Shown here piece after piece: positions 21,724-36,010 of a DNA stretch of 64,000 nucleotides; within the stretch, counting starts at the first letter, position 1, and every line of letters begins with the position of its first letter. Source of the stretch: Daphnia carinata (taxonomy: Eukaryota; Arthropoda; Branchiopoda; Diplostraca; Daphniidae). Under the pieces are notes generated by a model. It was not told where the DNA came from. It worked only from the letters and a program-made list of their open reading frames with translations, and did not search any database. The stretch covers positions 1,736,001-1,800,000 of the forward strand of contig NC_081333.1 in the NCBI RefSeq assembly GCF_022539665.2. The letters are read 5' to 3'. Both the position numbers and the translations under genes were made by a program.

Positions 21724-23170
21724 TCAGAAAATCGAAGAAAAGAGCAATGTCAGCAAGTTCCAGTGGAACAGCGTGGACGTGATGTAAAGGACATGTAATA
21801 TGACGGTGCGGAATCCGTCGTGAAGGACTTGACGCGGGCGGCAGAACTCGTCAGGTCGCCGGTGATCTGGAAATTTCCCCGTCGCGTAATACGTGGCCAG
21901 CATCGATTCCTTCTCGATGTATCGATCGTAGACCCACTGCTTCAGCAGCTCATTGTCCGTCGGCACCTGTGACATAAAAATATTAGATTTCCCTGCGTTG
22001 CCCCAAGTTGTTGCAATAAAATCGAAATAAATCACAATATCACCTCCGAAATGGGATAGCACCGGTAGTGGAATATGGTGTTGCAAGGCGCGGCCGTCGC
22101 CATAAAAATAGTCAGAATATCCAAGGGCTTGCCGTCGGGATACGCGATCGTCAGGTCGATGATCCATTTCAGACTGTTGTTCGCCCAATCATCAGCTGCA
22201 AGGAATCAAAACAAAGCCGGAAAAGCCGGCATCAACCCACGATCCTTCGGCAGATCGAATGGAAACACATCGGGCATTACGCGAGAGATTGCCGTTGCCG
22301 TTAGCCATCATCCTTGCCCTTTGCGGACCAATTGTAGCTACCACGTTTTGCACGGCTCCGACGCGAGGGATGGTCGTGTGATGCAATATGGGTAGAGAAT
22401 TTTTTAGCGCGAATTTGCGGCTGATCTCGCGTCGTTTACGCAAAAAGCCGCCTTCGGGAAATAGCAGGATCCACGTTCGCTTGCAAGGCATATAGACATT
22501 GGACAGGTGAACAGTCAGTTCCGTTAACGACTGCTCTCGACGCGCTTTGCCCTGCAAACAAAGGAGATTTCAAGGTCAGTGCATATATGGCTGCTTCGAA
22601 CGGTGACTATGGTGACTACAAACCGAGCTGATGAAGAAATCCTTGTGAAACCAAGAAACCAGTCCAAAATTGGTTTTCATAAACATTCTATCCATGATCC
22701 ACATTATGTTACGGCTACGACCGTCCAAGGCCGCCATTATCAATGGCACATCAGAGGTTGATTGATGATTGATTAGCATGAGAGCTTTATCATTGACTAT
22801 TTTGTTGATGTCATCACCCATTTCCACAACTGCAATAATCAAATATGAGGATTACGTAGCACTTCTTTAAATTAAACACAGAGACTCACTATCATAACCA
22901 GCCGTGTAGCTCCACGCAGACACCATGGAGAGTAGCCACTGGAAACCGAAGCCTTCCAATGTCAAAAAAACTTCAGGGGAAAACCATTTTAAAGGCCAGA
23001 GGGTTAGCAACCACAAACAGTGTGTCGGTATGCAGTACAAGTTGTTGACAATGATCAAGAAGAACCGAATGGTACCCCAGATGTACATTAGTAGTCTGTA
23101 AGACGAAATGTGGAGGTTAGTTGAGAAAGATATCACATACAGAACACCAATTATACTTTGAAACATCCAT
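21724..23170 (-). CDS. LPGAT1: lysophospholipid acyltransferase, LPGAT1-like
   Basis: Six exons: 23157-23170, 22890-23095, 22624-22829, 22281-22551, 22044-22195, 21724-21966 (1092 nt, 363 aa; human LPGAT1 is 370). It is an ER membrane acyltransferase of the PlsC/AGPAT superfamily, acting on lysophosphatidylglycerol or related lysolipids (family knowledge). It shows a hydrophobic N-terminus ([16 protein letters not shown]), the catalytic NHxxxxD block as [11 protein letters not shown], the second block [17 protein letters not shown], and the glycine-rich block [14 protein letters not shown]. It also shows [19 protein letters not shown] and the C-terminal [20 protein letters not shown]. The first coding exon is only 14 nt (MDVS plus two bases). 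It was chosen because splicing TTTCAAA|GTATAA to a textbook acceptor (CGTCTTACAG) keeps frame, whereas reading straight through would translate an obvious polypyrimidine tract. Confidence 0.92.
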
Positions 23171-25185
23171 GGTGACTGTTCACAGATGGTCTTCAGTCCA
23201 TTAAGTAATGGTAGGAATAAATCTGGTGAATAAAAAAGAAATGTTACTCATGATAAAAGAGACAGTGAAAAATTGCTAATGAATGAACCAACTGACATGC
23301 CGAGTGCTTTAGTGGATAGCAGTTAGGACAAAATACACAAACTGTCTGCTAAAAAAAAAAACATATTTTACTATCAGCAAGATAAGCTTGAATGGTGGCT
23401 ACAAGGGTCAAGTCTCCTATGTGACAACATTTTGACAAGACATCTGCTGAAACAGGAATATGTCGGTTTTCGTTCAGACTTACCGTTCAAGGAAATAATA
23501 ACACGAACAACACCAATGACACGAATTTTTCTAATAACGATCACGAATGAGATTGCAGATTGGACGGAGGAAAAACAAAACAACTGGAAAAATTTAGATT
23601 ATTCCGACTAGGAAATGCTTCGGTATAAAGACGAGGGAGCGACCGGCACATTTCATGCCCAAGAACTGCCGAACACAAAAGTTACCGTACCACTCTAGAC
23701 GTAAGCAAAATGTAAGAAGATTTTCCTTAATTTTGAACGTTGGTTTCGCTCGGTATGATTAAGATTTTATACACGAAATCTTTCGAATACTATTTTAACG
23801 GAGTTTTCCCATTTTCTTTAAAATAATATTCCTTATCAAATGGGTTTTCAAGCAGGACCTGGAGATGAATCACACCGTAGGCAAGCTACGGATCCAGTAC
23901 CGCGTCCGGTACTTGCCATGTCGGCTGCTAGCCACGCACGAGCAGTATCGATCAGCAGACGACCACAGAGAAAACAGAGATACGAAACGAGAAACCTGAA
24001 AGAAAAAACAAAGAATTTTGCGATGCTAGCGCTTTTCCAACTAGGTCCGAAACTGCATTCTCCCTACAGCTATAGTAATGTCTTTCGTATCCTTTTATTC
24101 CGAAAGCTGCGTACATGAAATCGAAATCTTTTCGCTAGATGGCAGGAAACTGCAGCTACAAATCTTTTTTTTTTCTACAGATGTTGCAAAGATTCGCGAA
24201 ACGTTGTTTATATATAAAACCTGTATTTATAAATAATGTGACTCCTGCTTTCGTTTGTTTTTACAACAAGGCCCTCCTTAGTTGTGCTATCATGCCACAA
24301 TGACGGTCTCGTTAAAAGTAGCCATTGGCCGGAAGTTCTCTGGCAAAGGAAGGAACCTGAGTTTATCAGATCTTCTTTGAATCGTGACGACGAACAATCC
24401 ATCGGTCATGTATGTTTGAATTCCAATGGAAATAATAAACGGCCGCCAAGCCACGATTGGTATTTCTAGCGAGTAGTTTCTTTCCCTTTTTTTTCACTTT
24501 TTGCTACAGGTTTTATTCACACCTCTGCTGGAAATTTCTTTCAGGAAAAAAGGTGTATAACTTCTACGTTCACTGTTCAACGAGAAAGACACGTTTCTTT
24601 TTCTATTTTTTATGCGAGTTGCTGCAATATTTTAGGCAATAATTGCAGCCAGTCGTGTTAGTTATTTATTCCGTTTTATTTATTTATTTTTTGTTTTTGT
24701 TTTGTTTTTCTTCATACTAGTGGGATAGATGCAGTTTATATGCGCTTGTTCGGGAGGGATTTATTTACGACTTGGGGAAATATTCGAAGCGTTAAAAACT
24801 ACAGCAAAGTACACACACTCACACACACACACCAGTACGACAGACACACACACACTTTTGGAAAGAGTGGAAGAAGGGAAATGTTTGGCGACAATAGACG
24901 AGATTTTGTCCTTTTTGTTGTTATTTTGCTGTTTGCGGAGTAAACCAAAGACAAATAAGAATGCAGATAAACAAAATAAACAAAAACAACAGAGAGACGG
25001 GTCAAAAGACAGTTGGTATTTTTTTTTTTTTTTTTTTTCTTTCATATAACCAAGAAAAGAAAAAAAAAAGAACAGGCATATCACACAGTGATCCGCTACT
25101 CGGTTTTGTTCTGCGAACCGGTAGAAATAATTACAAGCATATTACTAAATAATGCCCTAATGTATACTCTTTTGTTTCAAACCGG
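23171..25185. other. intergenic: LPGAT1-like 5' side and GPCR 3' flank
   Basis: No coding exon supported. It includes a short CA microsatellite (about 24813-24856) and several A/T runs. The plus-strand frame 23840-24118 has no domain and begins in a compositionally odd arginine/serine-rich stretch. Confidence 0.5.
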
Positions 25186-28100
25186 CTATTCTTTGCTGAC
25201 TATGGGCAAACTGTTATCTTTGTCGGCTAGAAGAGTTTTGAGCGGAACGTAATCTCGATCCGGCACGGCTGTCGTCGTCTGCGCCTGCATTCCGTAGGTT
25301 GCAAGGTCGCCGCCGACTAATCGCAAAAGTAAAAAAGAAAAAAAAAAAAAAAAGATAAATAAATAGAAAAAGGTCGAAAAAGAAAAAAAAGGGACATCAC
25401 CATAAATAAAAAATAAAACAAAAAGAACAGAATGCAACAGAAAGAGCTAACAAGTTGTTGTCCCGCGTTCATCGTACATGTAGGACGACCTTAACGGATG
25501 CAAAAAGGTAGTCTTTTAAGTCTAAAAAGAAAATAGTCAGGGAGGCTAGTTCACCTGCCAACTTGGCCTCGTCCTTGGTTGCCAATTGTGAGGCAAGTGA
25601 TGTTTCTTGGCGATTCATCTTCCGGCAGGGCCAGCAGCGGGACGGATTGCAAGCGCGACAGCAACAACTTCGGCCGCATTGGCCTCTCAACAGGACGTAG
25701 ATGAACGGGTCGAGTACAAAGTTGAGGGCAATGCAGACGTCGGCCACTCGAAAGAAGACTCGCTCTTGGTGATTCGGATCGGCTAAACCAACCGGAATGG
25801 CCACCTATTGATTTTAATCAGCGATAATTTGCAAAAAAAAAAAACAGAAAACAAAAACAATCCATTATATAACGGATAAAAAACTTTCTTTTTTTTTTTC
25901 TTCTTAAATTGAACTCAACGGAACGAAAAAAAGAAAAATACAAAGATTGTGCAAACAAGAAGAGGATAATCGGTTTGATTCTATAAAAACGTTGCCGTTG
26001 TGATGGTGATTGATTTATAGCATTAAAGGGCTCTTTATCACACTACATCGCAGACGTTTCAGTTAAGGCCAGAATTTGTTCCGTAGAGTAAGCCGCAAAC
26101 ACACACATCGAATGTTCCGTGCCGAAAAAAAAAAAAAAAAGGTTCATGCAACATGGCCATTCTTGTTCACCCATAACGATGTCGTGAATTTGAATGCCAC
26201 ACGAAGCTGCCCCGCCAAATGAAAAAAAAAAAAAAAGAAAGAAAAGAGTGTCTATTATAATACACCGTGGAGGCCCGCAGTCTCTCAGGTTTCAACGGAG
26301 AAAAGGCATTTCTGACAGCTCGAACGAAAATCAAAAAAAGAGAAATAAGGAATTACGTATGCGGCCCGACCATCATTCTCTATCAAGAGAGAGGAGACTA
26401 TCTTCGGTGAGCATCGCTTTGCCGCAAATTTTCAATGGCAACTTGATTGAAGTTTCAATCCCCGCAAAGCATTTCGTGTGTTGCAACTGAAATATTCCAC
26501 GTCAACAACAAAACAAACTGATAACCAGTCCTGACTTTTCTTTTTTTTTTTTTGTCTGACTTCCGATTATGGTTCGGTTGTTTGGTTCCCATTTACAATA
26601 TTAAAATGGGATTTCAAACTAAGAAAGAAAAAAATAAAATAAAGTAAGAGGAGACTGTCACACTTGCCCTGGGCCAGTGACTATATGTTCGATAGCATAC
26701 AAGTTTAAAGGCCTGACATCGAATGAAGTGATATACGGCAATCTCTCTGGCACATGATACCACGAAATCCCCTCCGATCTTCCCCTACAGCATGACAAAA
26801 AAAAAAATGAATAAAAATAAATAAGAACGTACGAAAAAAAAAAAAAAATAAATAAATAGAGCCGAGACATTATAGATAAAATGTAGCCGAGTCTCTCACG
26901 CCGGACATCCGATACCACCGAAGCTTTCACGATACATTGAAAATCAATTATATATACATTCAACCCAGCAACACATAGAGCCCGTGCGGAACGATTTTTT
27001 TTTTCAAGAAAAAAAAAGAAAGAAAAAACGTTTGGCTTCGATACATACATCAGCCTCGTGTGCACATTCATGTATTTATGCTCGTATGTAGAGGTATAAA
27101 TAATAGAAAGAAAAAACGGGGGGCGCTCTTCCATGACAAGGCGATCACGAAGCAGCAGCAACACGATAGAGGTCATTATGCATACAACACTTAAAGCGAG
27201 GGGGCTTCGAGCTTGTACGACTTTTCTAAGCGTCTGGCGTCCTTGCGCTTATGCGACTAATGGTCACGGTCGTCGACGGTTGACAGAGGCCAACAGTTGG
27301 CCTCTGATATAGTTTTCTTCTTCTAAATACTAAAACAGCATTGAATGTATACCGGCTGTCACGATGAAAACGTGAAACCTCGCAATAAATTACCGAACGA
27401 TGGCTTTTTATCTGTGTCGCCTGGCCTCTAACGTTTTGGCTGCGGACAAAGTGCCGCGTTCGGGATACCCAATATTCAACTCTCTCTCTATCCTTTTTGT
27501 TTGTTTTTTCTCTCTGTTTTAATCAAACACCACTCGAGGTTGATGTAACATTATTTACTCTTAAAAGAAAAGGGAAGAAAAAAAAAAGAAGCAAGTCTCT
27601 TTGCATATAACTGGGACGGGGAATGTCGGTAGACAAGGGCGATCGGTTTCGGGACGAAAATGCCGCTATTCTGCGTCGAACTCGAGAGCTACTATTAAGA
27701 GTGGCACAATTTTTTTTTGTCCTTAACTTTACGCGTTCTAAAATGGAAGGGACATACGATACGTTAGACCTGATCCCCATGATGAGGCAGTTAAATGTTT
27801 ATTAGCCTACATCAAATGTCTGCCGTGCGATGCGCACTGACATGGATATAAGGATGACTCTATTTTTTTTGTGATTCTTACTAATTGCGGAATCCAGCAG
27901 AGGACGTAAAAAATGCAGAGGACGGCCATCAAACGGGCGAATTTGATCTCCTCTTGCGTCTGGTGATTGGTACCGTGATGTCGGTGACGTCGTCGCGACG
28001 CTGAAGAACTGGCCGAGGAGTCCCTTTGTCGGACGCTCAGATGATGGCGACTCGTCGAGCTGTTGGAGAACGAACTGTTGTCCAGCTCGATGCTCTGACG

Positions 28101-31100
28101 CACGGAGAACGAGTCGTGCAGACGGTTCGTTTGTTTGTCCCTTAACGGCTGATGTTGATTTCCGGTGGTGGGCATTTCGACCGGATAGCGGGTCAATCTG
28201 CGATTGCCGCTCCGACGATTCATCTGGTAGAGCGCCTCGATTACACCGAGATTGCACGCAACAATCAGGACGCACATGGTCAAACCTAAGGGCAACGCAC
28301 ATGCATAAAAATCAATGACGTATGTCAAAATGATTTATTTAAAAAAAAAATTCATTTCAAGGTGAGTTGGCGCACCGAAACCGAACCAAATGTAGGCGTA
28401 GGCGATGTCGTCTGGAGTCGTACCGAACCGGTATCTGTTTTTGTTTGTTTTGTTTTTTTTTTGCGTTTTTTTTGCGTTGCAAAATTGAATCAAAGAAAAC
28501 AAAATCAATCAATCATGACATGTTGATACACGAAAACAAAAATGTAAGCCAAATGCGCGCTTTTCTTTATTTTTTTTTACCTGGTACATCGCTTCCATCC
28601 AACTTGGGACGTGTCGTAGTAGAGACCGAAACCGAAAAACGGCAAACAGGACAGTATCGTGACCAGAATCCATAATCCAAAGATTGAACTCTGAATCCGG
28701 CGATATGTCACCTTCTGTAATGTTTTTTTTTGTTTTGTTTTGTTTCAATTTTTATGATTTCAAAAAAATAAACAAAAAAGAAAATCAATAAGAAAAATCA
28801 CGTATTGTTATCAAAGCACATATACACAGCAAACACAGTGCTGGGATTTGCCTAATGTTTTTTCCCCTTTTGCACGCAAAAATAATGCGTATAACATATC
28901 GTTTAGCGATTACATTGTTGTATAGTGCTCGTATCCATTACCGGTGGTGTACAGACGCACAGCGTGGAATACCAAATCGATTTGCGTGTGTTCTCCTATT
29001 CACTTTCAACTGCCTTGTTTTACACAGTGGGTAACTACAGTTTGTACAGTAACGGATGCCCTGTTGTGTTTTACAACAGGCCATCGGTTTTCGGCCCTCA
29101 TTTGACAACAAGAAGAAGCTGTACAAAAGTCTGCCACACACATGCTGTATTGTTTTTCCCCTTTCCGCCCCGATATATATGTGTGTGTGTACTTGCCAAA
29201 GTCTGTGGGGTCCGACCCGGCGCTTTTATATACCAATCTATAGACTACCTTCACTATATAGACTGATTGAACGTATAGGCGGATCGATATCGTCAATGAT
29301 CTTCGTCGACATCTAAACCGGGCATAGAGCAGTATAAAAGACGCTTTTAAAATCGGTTTGATGTGCCCGGGTTTTTTTCTTTTATAGACAGACGGCATTG
29401 AGCCAAATTTACTCTGGCGGAAAAAGAGCTAGCAAATAAATTATGATGATTTTTTTTTTTTTTTTTTCAAAGGTGGTCTTTTTATGTAGTTTAAAAAAAG
29501 AAGAAGAGGTTGAATTCTATCACCATCGCGAATGATGTATCAGTTTTTTACGATTCATCCAACACCACTAGACGATTACTTTGTATATAGATCTCGAAGG
29601 ACGCACAGAAGCGGCCAACTGCGTTTGATGAATGAAGATTCTTTTCAATTTTCATGTTGTCGTTGTTTTGTTTTGTTTGTTGGTTCGAGAGAGGAAAAAC
29701 TACTCGTGTCTGCATAATGGCAACACATATATCTCAGTCTGGATAACACGCACCTATTACGGGGAGGTCAGGCCTAAATATGGATTGCGCCATATACTCG
29801 CACGGGGCTGCATCTATAATAACACTAGCACCCCAACTTGTGTGTGTGTGTGTGTGTTCTGTATTACGTCGGCAAAGAAAAAAAACAACAAAAAACAAAA
29901 GACGAAAAGCATCAATTTGACCCTGACTATAGAGGCAATAAGCTTTGAAGAGAAAAGAGGGCATGTTCAAGTTGTTGCCGCATTCTCAGCCGACTGGCCC
30001 ATGCTGCTACTACTATACTACTATACACTATCGTTATCGATAAAAACTAGTGTGTCTATATTATACGTCGTACCTATCTATTTTTCTGCCCAATTGAAAA
30101 AAAAAAAAGTTTGTTTCTGGCCTGGCATAAAATGAGCACCGTTTTATGCACAACACACACACGAGCGGCAGGGTAGCCTATAGTATATATTTAAAGCACT
30201 ATAATAACAGTCTGAGCGAATCGGCTTGGCTCGATGCCTCTGCATGTGTGTGCCGGTATTATCGATATACGATTACCGTTTGATAGACGAAAGGTTTGGT
30301 GAGAGCGAACCATCGCTCGACGGCCATGGCCAAGGCGACGCATCCCGAGCCGAGTCCGAAAGCGCGCCAAAAGACGCGGACGCCGCAAAAGTACGGCGTC
30401 AGCACCCATCTGCTGGGCATGTAGAGTTGCAAGTGCATCTGGATGGCGCTTCCCGTCACGGCCAGTAGGTCGTTCCACGCTAGGCACTTGAGCATCAGCG
30501 TTTGACGCTTGTTGCGCGCCGTCTCGTTCCGTCCCAACATGATCAGGGCGCCTACGTTACCAGAGATGCCGAACATGTAAAAGACCGTCAACAGCGCCTG
30601 TTTTGTTGTTGTTACATAAACAAGATTGGAAAAAGAAAAAAAAAAGGGAAGAGGAATTTAAAAAAATAAATAAATAACATGTCAGTTTTTTTTTGTTTGT
30701 GCTTCTTTACTCGTTTCCGCCCTTCATATTTTTTTCAATTACGATATACTAAAGTGAAAGAAAGCTCTTGCATTTTTTCCCGTAGATATTAGACGGAACC
30801 GGCATCATTAGTCAAGAATCTGCTGTCATTGCAAATCTAATAATTCTCTTCGCTAACGTCTTAACACAGGCAGTTTGTGTATCGCTGAGGAAGCCGAGCT
30901 CCCATAATGTCTGATACACATGATTGATGATCGCTTGAGCCAGGACTCACACACAGGGTGCACAAGCGAAATGCTTTCAAAAATGGTTATGCTGGCCATT
31001 GTTTTCTATCACCACCATACACGTCTAGGGCAATGTGCCGGACCATTCCTACCAATCAGTCTTCTCCTTTGCGGAAATTGAAGCCAAAAGCAGCGAGAGA

Positions 31101-31772
31101 GAGAGAGAGAAAATGTAGACAATAACAAAAGCAAAAAAAAAAAAAAAAAAAAAGACATGGACAAAAAAAACAAAAAAAACAAGGGCATGATAATATATAT
31201 ATCACGCAAAAGAACATCAAGAAAAGGCAACAACAACAACAACAACAAAAAAAAAAAAAAAAAGACGAACGAGTTGCTGCTCTTTCTTAGTGACACGATT
31301 CCTCCCGACTGTTCGGACTTGACCACCCAACCACTAATTTATAGCTGCCGATAACGTACAGCAAGAAAACGAACGAAACAAACAAAAAAAAGGAGAAAGA
31401 AAACAATGAGAGTGGTTGGTCCGTTATGTGCTAACACATCCAGTACGTCTTTTTTTATCCCGCACGTGTCTCTTTATATAGCGTGACGGTGAACTTGTTC
31501 AGTGAACTTATAGAGGTGCGCCGTAAATAAGGTTTTTATGTGACAACGATGATCCTTCGGTGCCCAATTAATTTTCATGATGGACGTACCTGCACGGATG
31601 GATTCAAGTGTCGAACGCTGCTGACGTTGGTGACGCTGGTGATGCTGCTGACGTTGCTGGCCGTTTCGTTGCGCGAAATCACAAACGACGAAGCGATCGA
31701 TAGAAAGTCAGCCGCAGCTTCAGTAGCCGACTGGAAAACATTGTCGTTCTCGAGGAGATCCTTCGTATCCAT
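25186..31772 (-). CDS. prostanoid (prostaglandin E)-like G-protein-coupled receptor
   Basis: Seven exons: 31590-31772, 30277-30597, 28581-28714, 28376-28434, 27882-28285, 25555-25804, 25186-25316 (1482 nt, 493 aa). A class A receptor at the plasma membrane. The extracellular N-terminus carries several N-glycosylation sequons (NET, NVS twice). TM1 is GISGNVGALIMLGR, and TM2 has the LAWNDLLAVTG block. Next come the TM3 cysteine (YFCGVRVFWRAFG) and the E/DRY equivalent AVERWFALTKPF. ECL2 has GWKRCTR with the partner cysteine. TM5 is followed by a long Ser/Arg-rich third loop. TM6 is VLCIFYVLCWIPQL. TM7 is FFRVADVCIALNFVLDPFIY with the arginine and LDP(F) that mark prostanoid receptors. The tail is Cys-rich (CCCRACNPSRC, possible palmitoylation). 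It is most like EP4-type receptors and the insect prostaglandin receptor. The ligand is inference. Confidence 0.88.
31081..31265. repeat. simple-sequence tracts in GPCR intron 1
   Basis: Intron 1 of the receptor contains a GA run, a poly-A tract of about 20, an AAC trinucleotide run and another poly-A tract within 185 bp. Open frames reported on either strand here are artefacts of this composition. Confidence 0.8.
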
Positions 31773-34700
31773 GGTGATTTGGAGACACTCAAAACAGCTG
31801 AGAGAAGGCACAGTTTTTTTCCCCGCTGTTGGAGGTTATGTTTTTAATGTTCCCCCCCTTTTTTTTTTTTTTTTGCGTTTCCTTTCGCTATTTTTTTTTC
31901 CCCGTGAGTTGAACTGAAGGTGTGTCGTCCATCAACTGTCGCGCACTCCGCCCACTCTTCAATTGAGCACCCCCCCGCTTCGCATCTGCTTCTTCTTTTT
32001 GCGCTTTCTGCGAAGAAGAAATAGCTATCAAAAAAGCTGTAGCGGGTGGATGTATCGCGAACCACTTTTTACGGGCCAGCCATCACATTAGCATCCAGCA
32101 TATTTACGCAGCGAGGTGCGCTCAACTTTCAGAACGTGCGGCTCTTTTCTTTTCTTTTTTTTTTTTCTTTTTTTGACTATTATTTTATTATTCGTCGCTG
32201 AAGCGCCGAGGTTGTCGTCGATATATGAAGAATTTTTTTTTATTCGTCAGTCACTGACGATAGGGTACATACATATAGAGGAAATGGACGGGAAAGTGTT
32301 TGCTTGGTTCCTTATGTATTTTTGGTTGGCTTTGAATTGACGTCTTTTTCTTTTCTCTATAGGTATAACGCGAAAATAAAAAAGAAAAATAATAAATAAA
32401 TAAATAAATAAAAAAAAAAGAATAGAAAAAGAAAAAAAAAATCAACGCCAAAAAAAAAAAAGAAAGAAAGAAACGCTTTGATTGCCAAAATTGCTGCTGA
32501 CTTTCTTTTAACAACAGAGGCAATCGCTAGCTATAGCGGCAGGACAGGACGACGAGGAACGGCAGGGCTCATTTTCATTGGGAAAGATTCTAATGCCGTT
32601 ATATTGTCCTCCTTGGCTGCAACATCGCTCCGACGTCCCCCGCACATCCTAAATAAGGAAAACAATGTAGATAAAAAGTGTCCCTCAATGTTGCGTTTTT
32701 TCTTGCGCGTACGTGTGTACGCGCAAATTCTTTTCTCCTTTTTGTTTTGTTTTTCCTCTAAATTAGCGCTAGTTTTTTTTTTTTTTTTTGTCCTTTCAAT
32801 TTAAAGGACTTATGAAAATATGGTGCGATACCATCATCGCGGTAGATGTCCGCTTATTAGCATCGAATTCGATGCAAGCGCCTTGTACCTTTTTTTTTTG
32901 TTTTTTATGCGCTATCCGTTGAAACGAAAAGGGGGGGGGGGGATGAGTAAAAAAAAAAAAAAAGAGAGACGAGTCATTTCATTTTCTCAGTGACCAGCAA
33001 ACGAAAAGGGAAGCCCATGCCAAAAGGAATTAGTGACGGGCCATTGTGCGCCGCCGCCGTTCGTCGCAATCCCAATGGCGTAAGTAACACCGCAAACGAT
33101 TTCGTTTGTTATCGCGAGTACGGGAGGGGGGAAGTCTTCAATTTTAGCCGGGGCAAAATGTGTGAGAGCCATCACAAGTTAAAGAAACAAGTCGAAGGCC
33201 ACATCACTCTAACTTGCCTGTAATCTTTCGCAAACTCAAACTGCTATGCAGGATACGTAGTATATGCAATGAGCCTCTTATGGCTATAAACTAGATGGCT
33301 TGGATCGAAGCTCTTTGAAACTAGCCAAGCAAACGGTCAAGAGAATTCAGACAATCGAAATGGCCAAGAAACTTTGTTGTTGTTGTTGTTGTTGTCTTTC
33401 CCTTTTTTTCCGATAAAAATGGGGGCTGCGCACATTGGTGGCTCATCAGCACTTTGGTGTCCCCCTTTTTTTTTTTTATCCGGCGCAGACCCCTGTCCAC
33501 TTTAAATTCCAGGAGCAAAAGGGTGTGACTTATTAGTCACTTGGGCTTTCGAGTGTAATAGATTACGATGCCGCTTTTGCCGACAGGTAAAATAAACGCG
33601 TGCAGGTATTATCGTTTCCTTTTTGTTTTCTTTTTCTCATTCCAATTCGTTTTCTTTTTTTTTTCCGAAATGACATAGACCAACTATGCACATAGACTCG
33701 GTTAACTCCGTATTTAAAAACACATTCTCGACTAAATATACAGGACGCTGAGAGGCAAAATAAATGGCAGACAATAGTCAGCCTTGTTTTACGCGAAACG
33801 AGTAGATCAAAAAAGGGAAGGAGAGTATGTTCTCGCATACGAGATTTGTTGACAATGGATGGATTTGCCATGATGGATCTGTTCATCTTGTCAACTCCTA
33901 TCGCTTCTCTTTTTTTTTTTTTTTTTTTTTAAGCGTACCACTCCTTTTTTTTCTTGTTGTTTTGAGAGAGAGAGAGAGAGAAAAAGAAATGCTGCTTCCT
34001 CTTTTGAATCATGTTTTCGTTCAATCCGGTCTTTTGTTTTGTTTTCGTTTTCCCCCTTACCGCGCACTCCATCTCTCCGTTTGAAGACCACGCGGGACTA
34101 AATGATATACGCCATAATAGTTGATTGTGAGCAAACTAGCCACAATGTACTGGCGGTTATTTTTTTTTTCTTCTACAATCTCTTTTTTTTTTTAAGGTTT
34201 TTATTTGTTTCTTTTATTTTCAAATAGAGGCAAATCTATTTGAAATTGAAACGGCTCTACACGGCGTATCAATCTAACATTGGAAGCTAGCCGTCGTAAA
34301 AGAAAAAGTCATTATGTTCTTTATTGACACTGACGGCCGAGCGAATTGCTATCTCGCTTTCAATGACAACATCCTTCATCTCTTCTGTAAAGGTCGCATC
34401 ATCCAATCTCTTTGTTGCTTTCACCCTCGAAACCATAAAAAAAAAGTGCATAAACGTAACCGAACGATAAAAAAAAAAAGAAGAGGAGAGAGAGAGACTC
34501 ACCTCGCACCTCAAGTTGCCATTTGTTCCGTCCAAATGCAAGTCCAGCCGTATAGATAGCGTCCAGCTGAAATGCGGGTGCGCTGGGTCTTTAGTCGTTA
34601 TTCAAGTCAAACGAAAACAAAACACGAAAATTGTCCAATGTCCCCCCTCCTCCCCCCCCCCTCTCACTGACGAAACAAGAATTAAAAAAAAAACAAAAAA

Positions 34701-36010
34701 AAACAGCGCACACACACAAACTCTATTTTTAATTTTCGAAAAAGAGTTGGTGATGTAGCGGCGACGCTTATATCAAGCGGCAGTTATATATATACGGAAA
34801 TAAAGAACTGCGTGTGGGTGATTTTATTTCTTCTCGCAACTGGACGTCTGCCCGAAGAAAACAAAAAAGGCACACAATAACAAAAAGAAAACTAGCGAAA
34901 ACGAATAGTAGTAGCACGAAATACAGAGAACAGCCAACTGAAGCTGAACTGGGTAGAAATCTCCCGCTATATACCGCCCAACCCAGCAACAACCAGCGGC
35001 GCGACGGCGATATCGGCAGCACCTCCCGAGCCCACCCAAAAGAATCGGCCCTTTTCGGCCATCGAGCAAGAAGCTCGCACTGCGCCCCATACCCAAATGC
35101 TCCCAAATTGACTAAATCGCAATGATGAAACTTTCAGCGCTCGCCACCGATAGATCAACGTGCCCTGTCTGGTTTATTTTACTGACGACATGCTGGAAGT
35201 CGTTACAGTTCCCGCCATTGACGAAGCGCTTATCTGCTGTCATCAGTAAGACGTGAAAGACTCGACAAAAAGGAGAGATCCCTCCACCCTGTTTTTGCCG
35301 AAATAGGATACAGATATTCTAGTACCAACGACATGCTTCGTCGTTTGCATTCAAGAATAAACACGCTTGCTCTGACTCTCCAATTGAGAATTCCAAAAGA
35401 TTTCCTTGTCGACTTTGTGCGGATTGGCTCCAGTGATCTATCACTCTCACCAAGATTACGCAAGATTGATTCCGTTCTCACCTCGCAAACCGAGAAAAAG
35501 GTGTCATTTGATCATATCGGATTTCCTAGACACTTGTGACACTTCCAATTTTTTTCAACCGGCAAGTTTCTCTTTAAAATGTCATGACCATTAGTTTGCG
35601 TTAATTCATGTATGCCACAGTTCTTTTAGTCATTCGTGATAGACTCGCCAGGTAGCTTTTGAACGCAGAAGCTAATTAATTAAGTTCTGATTTAGAAGCG
35701 AGACCGGAACGAGAGTGGTACACAGTATGTATAACCGTCGCCAGGTGGCACCAATTCGAATCCACAACAACGGTTTAGCTGTCTGTTGCAATTTGGCGCG
35801 AAGCGTCCGTCTCTAGGGTTCTTCAAGGCTTGTTTTTTTTTTAGTTTCTTTCTAGTTTTATTTTACCTTTACAGTGTTCAGTTTCAACGTATTGGTAATT
35901 GTTCTTTGAAAGTAACACACTTTTGTGAAAAATTGACGAAGTTTTGCCTGTAATAATACAGTGCTACTTTTCTGACAGATTCCTAAAAACAATAACAGTA
36001 CATAAACAAA
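31773..36010. other. long divergent intergenic region between the GPCR and SMC4
   Basis: About 4.2 kb without a supported gene. It serves as the upstream region of two divergently transcribed genes. It contains many poly-A/T and GA/TTG simple repeats (for example a TTG run near 33375 and a GA run near 33964). Two overlapping frames at 35230-35539 on opposite strands are the least repetitive, but neither has a domain. SMC4 transcription probably begins shortly before 36011. Confidence 0.5.

Noticed and set aside
24761-25084. Overlapping open frames on both strands near 24.7-25.1 kb.
   Set aside because: They run through CA, poly-A and poly-T simple repeats and translate to low-complexity Lys, Phe or Cys-Val strings.
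34768-35125. Overlapping frames on both strands upstream of SMC4 (90-112 codons).
   Set aside because: No domain, arginine/serine or tryptophan-rich chance composition, and both strands open at once.
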